Shown here: positions 4,475-10,254 of the stretch, in pieces | How the letters are laid out: each line of letters begins with the position of its first letter | Position numbering within the stretch: the first letter of the stretch is position 1 | Assembly (NCBI GenBank): GCA_023427705.1 | Contig: JAEZAL010000211.1 | Span: forward strand, 1 to 10,254 | Reading direction: 5' to 3' | Length of the DNA stretch: 10,254 nt | From: Bacillota bacterium | GTDB taxonomy: Bacteria; Bacillota; Clostridia; Clostridiales; Clostridiaceae | Program-made: the position numbers and the translations under genes | Notes under the pieces: model-generated | Told to the model about the DNA's origin: nothing | Seen by the model: only the letters and a program-made list of their open reading frames with translations | Databases searched by the model: none

Positions 4475-5941
4475 TTATTTTATACATTTATGAAGTAAGT
4501 CTTGTTTTAATTTCCATAGCTCTTCTGATAAATCTACATAGTAAGTGTGTGGATTTTCAAATCTTAATATTTCAGGCCACATTTTTAAACTTTCATTTTT
4601 AGAAAAATCTTTTATTTCTAATACAGAAGGGCTTTCATATACTTGAGTTCCCTTATCAAATATTTTTACCATTAAATCTTTAACGTAATAGTTAGTTACT
4701 GTTTTTCTCTTCCAAGTTTCAATTGGATGGAAAATTTCAAGTGGTTTTGATTCATCAATTATTTCATTGTTTAATGAAATAAGATCAGCTATAGCATTAT
4801 CAGTATCTTTATCAAAAATTCTATATATTTTCTTAAATCCAGGATTAGTTATTTTTTCAGTATTTTCACTAATCTTAATTTTAGGTATAATTTTGTCTTC
4901 CTTTTCTACTGCAACAAGTTTGTAAACACCACCGAAAACTGGTTCTGATTTTGCAGTAATTAATCTTTCACCAACTCCAAATGAATCTATACAAGCTCCT
5001 TGGCTTAAAACATCTCTTATTATATGTTCATCTAGTGAGTTAGATACTATTATTTTACAATCTTGATAGCCAGCTGCATCAAGAATTTTTCTACATTTCT
5101 TAGTTAAATAAGTTATATCACCAGAGTCAATTCTAATACCAACTGGACGTTTTCCTAATGGTTTCAAAATTTCATCAAATACTTTTATTGCATTTGGTAA
5201 ACCAGACTTTAATACATTGTATGTATCTATTAATAATGAGCAATTATCTGGATAAACTTCTGCCCAGGATTTAAAAGCTTCATATTCTGTATCAAATAAT
5301 TGTACCCAACTATGAGCCATAGTTCCTACAGCAGGTACATTAAAGTATTTATCTGCTATAGTACAAGCAGTTGAATCACATCCACCAATAATAGAAGCTC
5401 TAGCACCATATATTGCACCGTCATATCCTTGAGCTCTACGTGATCCAAACTCCATTACAGTTCTTCCATCAGCAGCTCTACAAATTCTATTAGCTTTTGT
5501 TGCAATAAGTGTTTGGTGATTTATTGTAAGCAAAATCATAGTTTCTATAAATTGTGCTTGAACAACAGGACCTCTTACTATAACTAATGGTTGGTTAGGA
5601 AAAACAAAATTCCCTTCTGGAATAGCCCATACATCACATTCAAATTTAAAGCTTTTTAAATAATTCAAAAAATCTTCTGAAAAAATATTTTTGCTTCTTA
5701 AATAATCGATATCAGAATCTGTAAAGCTTAAATTATTTAAGTACTCAATTAATTGTTCCACTCCTGCCATAATACAGTATCCGCCGCCATCTGGAACTCT
5801 TCTAAAATACATATCAAAATAAGCTATTTTATTTTGGATTTCTTTATTGAAGTAACCGTTTGCCATAGTTAGTTCATAAAAATCTACTAACATTGTTAGA
5901 TTACGTTCATTAGTAACATCAAATCTAATTAAGTTTTCCAT
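4475..5941 (-). CDS. pncB: Nicotinate phosphoribosyltransferase
   Basis: This 488-aa enzyme (EC 6.3.4.21) joins nicotinate to PRPP, with ATP use, to give nicotinate mononucleotide in the NAD+ salvage (Preiss-Handler) pathway. Family motifs are intact and in order. They are YELTMANGYF (22-31), EFGSRRAQG (164-172), GTMAHSWVQ with H210 (the His phosphorylated during catalysis in this family), DTYNVLKSG (239-247), GIRIDSGD (268-275, the PRPP and phosphate region), SNSLDE (300-305) and DSFGVGERL (319-327). The length fits the longer bacterial form of about 480-490 residues. AAAGGAG lies 6-7 bases before the ATG. Upstream it faces the helicase gene across a 139-base divergent region with an imperfect inverted repeat. 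Downstream it converges on the four-Cys gene. No other NAD gene is in the window, so it appears to be a single-gene unit; control by a niacin-responsive regulator is possible but not shown. Confidence 0.93.
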   Translation of the reverse strand: MENLIRFDVTNERNLTMLVDFYELTMANGYFNKEIQNKIAYFDMYFRRVPDGGGYCIMAGVEQLIEYLNNLSFTDSDIDYLRSKNIFSEDFLNYLKSFKFECDVWAIPEGNFVFPNQPLVIVRGPVVQAQFIETMILLTINHQTLIATKANRICRAADGRTVMEFGSRRAQGYDGAIYGARASIIGGCDSTACTIADKYFNVPAVGTMAHSWVQLFDTEYEAFKSWAEVYPDNCSLLIDTYNVLKSGLPNAIKVFDEILKPLGKRPVGIRIDSGDITYLTKKCRKILDAAGYQDCKIIVSNSLDEHIIRDVLSQGACIDSFGVGERLITAKSEPVFGGVYKLVAVEKEDKIIPKIKISENTEKITNPGFKKIYRIFDKDTDNAIADLISLNNEIIDESKPLEIFHPIETWKRKTVTNYYVKDLMVKIFDKGTQVYESPSVLEIKDFSKNESLKMWPEILRFENPHTYYVDLSEELWKLKQDLLHKCIK

Positions 5942-5984
5942 ATCTTTCTCCTTTACAAATATTAATATACTAAAGAAATTAATA

Positions 5985-6015
5985 TTGACACATATAACTA
6001 TTGTACCTCTATAAA
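5985..6015 (+). promoter_or_regulatory. Candidate helicase promoter in the pncB-helicase divergent region
   Basis: TTGACA at 5985-5990 is an exact -35. The best -10 is TATAAA at 6010-6015, but the spacer is 19 bases, longer than ideal. An alternative is TTGTAC (6001) with TACAAT (6024-6029) at 17 bases. The left arm of the inverted repeat lies within this promoter. Confidence 0.4.
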
Positions 6016-6037
6016 TTAATTATTACAATATAGTTAT
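5994..6037. promoter_or_regulatory. Imperfect inverted repeat between pncB and the helicase gene, candidate operator
   Basis: ATAACTATTGTA at 5994-6005 is mirrored by TACAATATAGTTAT at 6024-6037. The arms are identical apart from a two-base AT insertion, and 18 bases separate them. One arm falls inside the helicase promoter and the other covers the proposed pncB -10, so a protein bound here could affect both. I could not assign it to a known regulator. Confidence 0.4.
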
Positions 6038-6056
6038 TTGGAGTGTGAAAAGTCAA
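6027..6056 (-). promoter_or_regulatory. Candidate pncB promoter
   Basis: On the minus strand TTGACT (6051-6056 on plus) and TATATT (6027-6032) are separated by 18 bases; each matches five of six consensus bases. The start would be near 6020, giving a leader of about 80 bases that contains the left arm of the inverted repeat. Confidence 0.45.
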
Positions 6057-6080
6057 TAATAAGTAATAAGAGGAGATAAT

Positions 6081-8072
6081 ATGAAGGTTGATTTAGATAA
6101 ATATCAAAAGAAAGCAGTTTATATAAATGAAAAAAATGTATTAGTTGTAGCAGCGCCAGGTTCAGGAAAAACCACTGTAATTATTAATAGAGTTAATTAT
6201 TTAGTTAATGAATTAAATATTAAAGTAGGAAATATAATTGTAATTACTTTTACAAGAGCAGCAGCAGATAATATGAGAAATAGATATAAAAATGTATTCA
6301 ATAGAGATGTGGCACCTTTTTTTGGAACCTTTCATGGATTATTTTATAAAATTCTGCTAAGAGAAGGATACAATATATCAATAATTGAAGGTGGAATTGC
6401 TCATAGAATTATTAAATCAGTTCTAGCTAAGTACAGTGATGAAGTTAGTGAAGATAAGATTAAGGAATTATTAAATAATATTTCTTTATTTAAAACTTCT
6501 TTAAAAAATATTGAAGATTTTAAACCATCTTTGTCAAAGGATATTTTTATAGAGGCTTTAGAAAAATATGAAGAGTATAAAAATAAAAATCAACTTTGGG
6601 ATTTTGATGATTTATCTATTAAGGTAATTACATTATTTAGAGAAAATGAAGATATATTAAACAAGTACTTAAATTTATTCAAATATGTTCTTGTTGATGA
6701 ATTCCAAGATTGTGATGAGTTACAAATAACATTCTTAAAGATGATGAATAAAAATAGCTCCCTATTTGCAGTAGGGGATGAAGATCAATGCATTTATAGT
6801 TTTAGAGGCTCGAAGCCAGAATATATGGTAACCTTTGAAGAAATCTTTAAAGGAGGAAAGAAGATTTATTTATCTGTAAATTATAGAAGTAATGAAAACA
6901 TTGTTGATGCCTCTAAAGAAGTTATTAAAAATAATTTAAAGAGAAATAACAAAATAATAAACTCCTATAAAAGCACCAATGGAATTATTAAGTTTTCATC
7001 TCCATATGATGAAAGAAATCAAGGTGAAGAAATATCTAATATAATTGAAAAATCTATATATAATGTTACTGAAAATGCAGTTTTATATAGAACTAATATG
7101 GAAGCTAGAAGTATGATAGACACATTTACAAGAAGAAAAATACCTTTTGTTCTTTTAGATAAAGGATATAACTTTTTCGAACATTTTATTTCAAAAGATA
7201 TTTTAGCTTATTTACAGCTTGCTATTAATATTAAAGACAGAGAAAGTTTTTTACATATAATAAATAAACCATTTAGATATATAAGCAAGAGCAACTTAGA
7301 ATATCTTAGAACATACAGAGAAGATAAATGTCCATTTGATATACTAATTGAAAAAAAGGATACGCCTCCATATCAAGCAAAAAAATTAGATGAATTAAGA
7401 AAAGATATTATTCATTTAAATAAGTTATCATTATCATCAGCAATTCAGTATGTTATCACTGAATTAGGGTATATAGATTATTTAAAAGACTATTCTGAAA
7501 GATACAATCAAAGTATTGATGATTTAGAAGATATAGTTGAGGAATTTAAAAGTGCAGCTGATGGATTAAAAACTATTATAGAATTACTTTCTCATGTAGA
7601 AAAAGTTAAAGATAGTATAGAAGAAAGCAAGGATATAAAGGAGGGGGTAATTTTAAGTACAATTCATGGTGTTAAAGGTATGGAATTTAAGAATGTATTC
7701 CTAATTAATGCAAATGAAGAAACAATTCCTCATAGATCAGCTATGGATGAAAATATAGAAGAAGAGAGAAGACTTTTTTATGTTGGAATAACTAGGGCTA
7801 TAGATAATTTATATATATTTTCTCCTAAAACGCAAAGAGGGAAATTTAAGGATGCTTCTAGATTTGTTATAGAAGGAAAATTTAAAGAAATAGAGACAAA
7901 TGAAGATTATGGAATAAAGACTAATGATATAATTTCTCATAAGGCTTATGGAAGAGGCAGAGTATTAGAAATTAATAAAGATGTCATAAAAGTAGATTTT
8001 GGAGATAAGATACCTAAAAGTTTTTCAATTAGGGTATTGATGGAAAATAATCTTATCACAATAGATAAGTAA
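6081..8072 (+). CDS. UvrD/PcrA-family SF1A DNA helicase, short form with C-terminal Tudor-like domain
   Basis: This 663-aa enzyme is an ATP-dependent 3'-to-5' DNA translocase of superfamily 1A, expected to act in repair, replication restart or removal of stalled complexes. All helicase motifs are present. They are the Q motif Gln Q9, Walker A APGSGKTT with K30, motif Ia ITFTRAAAD (55-63), a GTFHG block (82-86), Walker B VDEFQD with D206-E207, motif III GDEDQCIYSFRG (232-243), motif IV NYRS (267-270), motif V TIHGVKGMEF (527-536) and motif VI FYVGITRA (566-573) with R572. Residues about 615-655 (HKAYGRGRVLEI...IKVDFGD) match the small C-terminal Tudor-like domain that lets PcrA contact RNA polymerase. 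It is about 80 residues shorter than typical PcrA (about 740), mostly in the 2B and linker regions, so it may be a second, PcrA-like helicase rather than PcrA itself. AGAGGAG precedes the ATG. The gene downstream follows after 92 bases with its own candidate promoter. Confidence 0.9.
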   Translation: MKVDLDKYQKKAVYINEKNVLVVAAPGSGKTTVIINRVNYLVNELNIKVGNIIVITFTRAAADNMRNRYKNVFNRDVAPFFGTFHGLFYKILLREGYNISIIEGGIAHRIIKSVLAKYSDEVSEDKIKELLNNISLFKTSLKNIEDFKPSLSKDIFIEALEKYEEYKNKNQLWDFDDLSIKVITLFRENEDILNKYLNLFKYVLVDEFQDCDELQITFLKMMNKNSSLFAVGDEDQCIYSFRGSKPEYMVTFEEIFKGGKKIYLSVNYRSNENIVDASKEVIKNNLKRNNKIINSYKSTNGIIKFSSPYDERNQGEEISNIIEKSIYNVTENAVLYRTNMEARSMIDTFTRRKIPFVLLDKGYNFFEHFISKDILAYLQLAINIKDRESFLHIINKPFRYISKSNLEYLRTYREDKCPFDILIEKKDTPPYQAKKLDELRKDIIHLNKLSLSSAIQYVITELGYIDYLKDYSERYNQSIDDLEDIVEEFKSAADGLKTIIELLSHVEKVKDSIEESKDIKEGVILSTIHGVKGMEFKNVFLINANEETIPHRSAMDENIEEERRLFYVGITRAIDNLYIFSPKTQRGKFKDASRFVIEGKFKEIETNEDYGIKTNDIISHKAYGRGRVLEINKDVIKVDFGDKIPKSFSIRVLMENNLITIDK

Positions 8073-8075
8073 TTG

Positions 8076-8104
8076 TTCACTAATTAGGTATTAGGCTGTA
8101 TAAT
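8076..8104 (+). promoter_or_regulatory. Candidate promoter of the FtsA-like gene
   Basis: TTCACT at 8076-8081 (four of six) is followed at 17 bases by an exact TATAAT at 8099-8104. The start would fall near 8111 and the leader would be about 54 bases. No terminator is seen between the helicase and this gene, so read-through from the helicase is also possible. Confidence 0.45.
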
Positions 8105-8164
8105 TTTATTATGGCAATAAAAGGAGAAAACAAGCTATATTATATAGATTATGAGGTGTATTAA

Positions 8165-10126
8165 ATGGAGAATGTAAATTTAAGTAAGGTTAAATTTGCA
8201 CTAGATGTGGGGACTCGATCACTAATAGGGACTGTTGGAATAGTTGAAGATAATAAATTTAAAGTAATATGCGAAAAATACTTAGAACATGAAGAAAGAG
8301 CCATGATAGACGGACAAATTCATGATATAGATTTAGTTGCAAAAGCTGTAAAAACAATAGTAGATGAAATTCAGTCAGAATTAGGAATTGAACTTAAAGA
8401 TGTATCAATTGCAGCGGCGGGAAGATTCCTAAAAACAATAAATTCTGAAGGTATAATGAACTTAAACATAGATGATGAGATAACTAAGGAAGACGTAAAA
8501 AGTTTAGAGTTAATTTCTTTAAAGGCTGCTGAAAATGAAATAAATAAAACTACAGAAGGCAAACTTTATTGTGTAGGATATTCAGTTAGAAATTACTTTT
8601 TAAATGGTTTTGTTATTTCTAATTTAGTTGGACACAAAGGTGAAGAAGCAAAAGTGGAAACTATAGCAACATTTTTACCACGCTCAGTTGTAGATTCACT
8701 ATATTCAGTAATGAGTAAAGTTGGATTAAAAGTTAATAACTTAACTTTAGAGCCAATAGCTGCTATTGAAGCAGTAGTACCACAAAAATTAAGACTTTTA
8801 AATATAGCTTTAGTAGATATTGGAGCTGGTACATCAGATATAGCAATAAGTTCTAAGGATAGCATATCATCCTATGGAATGGTTCCACTTGCTGGTGATG
8901 AAGTAACAGAGGCAATAGCACAAGAATGCTTAGTAGATTTTAATACTGCTGAATACATAAAAAGAAATTTATTAATAAGTGATGAAATAACATATACAGA
9001 TGTAATAGGATTTGAAAATACTATAAAATCAGAAAATATATTAAAGAGTATTAAACCAATAGTAAAAAAAATAGCAGAAGCTATAGGTAGTAAGATAATT
9101 GAATTAAATGCTAATAAATCACCAAGTGCATTATTCTTAGTAGGAGGAGGCGCTCATACTCCAGGTCTTATAAATGAATTAAGTGATGTAATGAATATAC
9201 CTATTCAAAGAATAGCAATTAAAGATAGAAAGGCTATAGAAAATTGTATTAGTAATAATGATTTAGGATCAGCAGGAGTAACAGTATTAGGTATAGCATT
9301 AATATCAATAAAAAATGGGCACAATGATTTTATTGAAGTTACTTTAAATGGTTCAGAAGTTGCTTTATTTAATTCTCATAACCATAGTGTTGTGGATGTA
9401 ATAATTCATGCTGGAATTAATCCTAATATGTTAATTGCAAAGAATGGTAAGAATTTAAGATATACATTAAATGGAGTAAAAAGAGTAGCTTTTGGAGAAC
9501 GAGGAAGAAGTCCAAAGATTAAAGTTAATGGAAATATTGAAAGCTTAGATAAGATAATTAAGTCAGGGGATAATATCGAAATAACATATGCTATTTCAGG
9601 AAAAGATGCAAATCCTACCATTATTGATGAAATAAGGGGATTCAATAGCAAGAGTTTTTATCTTGATAATAAAATAATAAATCTAGAACCCATTATTTTA
9701 GTTAATGAAAATAAAGAAACTCTAGATTATTTTATAAAAGAAAATGATAATATTAATATAATTCTTCCTAAAACTATTGGGGATTTAAAAAAATATATAA
9801 TTAATAAGGAAGTAAATATTAAAAAGGATTCAGAAACTATAAGTGATAGTTATATTATTAATGAAAATGACAACTTAATTACCTATGAGAAATCAAATAA
9901 TCAGGAAGAAATATTAAAAGATACTATTGAAATAGAAGTAGGTTTTAATGATTCAAAGATAAAATTATATGGCAAAAAAGATTATATCTTTGTAGATATT
10001 TTCAATTATGTTTCTTTTGATTTAAGAGAAGCAAGGGGCACAATTAACTTAATGTTAAATGGAAATAAAGTTGGATATACAGAAAGACTGAATGATGGGG
10101 ACAGTATTGAGGTTTTCTGGACATAG
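8165..10126 (+). CDS. FtsA-like actin-family ATPase with a long C-terminal extension
   Basis: This 653-aa protein has an N-terminal FtsA/PilM-like actin-fold domain (about 1-375). Phosphate-1 is ALDVGTRS (12-19), phosphate-2 is VDIGAGTSDIAI (217-228) and the adenosine motif is FLVGGGAHTPGL (324-335). The segment between phosphate-1 and phosphate-2 (about 80-165) has the size of the FtsA-specific 1C/SHS2-type subdomain. FtsA is normally about 420 residues and ends in an amphipathic membrane anchor. Here about 275 extra residues follow and no anchor-like helix is seen at the end. The extension has four similar turn-strand blocks, SGDNIEI (467-473), ENDNINI (526-532), NENDNLI (566-572) and DGDSIEV (644-650), suggestive of repeated beta-grasp-type modules. 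GAGGTG at 8153-8158 fits the ATG at 8165. A role in cell division, envelope assembly or a pilus-like system is inferred from the fold. The downstream peptidase gene begins after only 38 bases, with no terminator between them. Confidence 0.85.
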   Translation: MENVNLSKVKFALDVGTRSLIGTVGIVEDNKFKVICEKYLEHEERAMIDGQIHDIDLVAKAVKTIVDEIQSELGIELKDVSIAAAGRFLKTINSEGIMNLNIDDEITKEDVKSLELISLKAAENEINKTTEGKLYCVGYSVRNYFLNGFVISNLVGHKGEEAKVETIATFLPRSVVDSLYSVMSKVGLKVNNLTLEPIAAIEAVVPQKLRLLNIALVDIGAGTSDIAISSKDSISSYGMVPLAGDEVTEAIAQECLVDFNTAEYIKRNLLISDEITYTDVIGFENTIKSENILKSIKPIVKKIAEAIGSKIIELNANKSPSALFLVGGGAHTPGLINELSDVMNIPIQRIAIKDRKAIENCISNNDLGSAGVTVLGIALISIKNGHNDFIEVTLNGSEVALFNSHNHSVVDVIIHAGINPNMLIAKNGKNLRYTLNGVKRVAFGERGRSPKIKVNGNIESLDKIIKSGDNIEITYAISGKDANPTIIDEIRGFNSKSFYLDNKIINLEPIILVNENKETLDYFIKENDNINIILPKTIGDLKKYIINKEVNIKKDSETISDSYIINENDNLITYEKSNNQEEILKDTIEIEVGFNDSKIKLYGKKDYIFVDIFNYVSFDLREARGTINLMLNGNKVGYTERLNDGDSIEVFWT

Positions 10127-10164
10127 GTAATACTACATAAAATACAATTAAGGGGGCAATATTT

Positions 10165-10254
10165 ATGAATTTTAAAGATGAAGCAATAAGTATAAAAAAT
10201 GAATTGATTAATATAAGACGAACTTTACATCAGTATCCAGAGTTAGGTATGGAA
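10165..10254 (+). CDS. M20-family amidohydrolase/peptidase, N-terminal fragment cut by window end
   Basis: Thirty codons are visible. After a short helix comes INIRRTLHQYPELGME, the RRxLHxxPELG signature that opens the M20 amidohydrolases (N-acyl-amino-acid or hippurate hydrolase type), metal-dependent enzymes that remove acyl groups from amino acids. The catalytic and metal residues lie beyond the window, so substrate class cannot be judged. AAGGGGG at 10149-10155 precedes the ATG at 10165. It may be co-transcribed with the FtsA-like gene, 38 bases upstream. Confidence 0.8.
   Translation, partial: MNFKDEAISIKNELINIRRTLHQYPELGME

Noticed and set aside
8111..8164. A 17-codon reading frame (MAIKGENKLYYIDYEVY) whose TAA directly abuts the ATG of the FtsA-like gene, a possible leader peptide.
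   Set aside because: It has no ribosome binding site of its own, its ATG falls at the predicted transcription start, and its length is within chance for this DNA. The GAGGTG inside it serves the main gene.
8371..8865. Two minus-strand open frames inside the FtsA-like gene.
   Set aside because: They are antisense to coding sequence with clear family motifs, have no ribosome binding sites and encode low-complexity Ser/Ile-rich products.

Overview
The window looks like chromosomal DNA from a low-GC, Gram-positive, spore-forming anaerobe, most likely Clostridium sensu stricto. The reasons are the strong A/T bias, AGGAGG-type ribosome binding sites, a clostridial PerR, a YuxH-type EAL/HDOD protein, an exact match to the clostridial Rex operator, and two CATANNNTA boxes of the kind read by mother-cell sporulation sigma factors. 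No mobile element, CRISPR array, rRNA or tRNA is visible.

Layout. Positions 1-150 hold an unexplained tail ending in a T-run, then a sporulation-type -10 box. Positions 155-1504 carry three co-oriented genes. The first two encode very Cys/Gly-rich proteins (about 14-15% Cys) with hydrophobic segments. The third encodes an Asn-rich, then acidic protein. The second and third share an MSKR-basic N-terminus. Positions 1505-1690 are a GC-rich structured 3' region ending in a perfect 42-bp palindrome that can terminate both this cluster and the convergent perR. perR (1689-2096, minus) has an exact TTGACA-N17-TATAAT promoter. The 323-bp AT-rich gap that follows contains an 18-bp-period tandem repeat, a promoter with an extended -10, and a perfect Rex operator just after its predicted start point. 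These precede an unrecognised 110-aa protein gene (2420-2752) with its own strong terminator.

Next come a 400-aa EAL-HDOD protein (2881-4083), a 71-aa protein with four evenly placed cysteines (4199-4414), and pncB (4475-5941, minus), which shares a terminator with the 71-aa gene. A divergent promoter region with an imperfect inverted repeat separates pncB from a 663-aa UvrD/PcrA-like helicase (6081-8072). After it come a 653-aa FtsA-like actin-family protein with a long C-terminal extension (8165-10126) and the first 30 codons of an M20-type amidohydrolase (from 10165).

How it fits together. Most genes appear to be independent transcription units with housekeeping or regulatory roles. There is a redox theme: PerR senses peroxide, the Rex operator implies NADH/NAD+ control of the 110-aa gene, and PncB feeds NAD+ salvage. 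The first three genes look like a sporulation or spore-coat group, judged from composition and promoter boxes rather than from recognised homology. The least ordinary features are the Cys/Gly-rich trio, the Rex-controlled orphan gene, the C-x11-C-x3-C-x11-C miniprotein, the structured 3' region at 1525-1640, and the extended FtsA-like protein.
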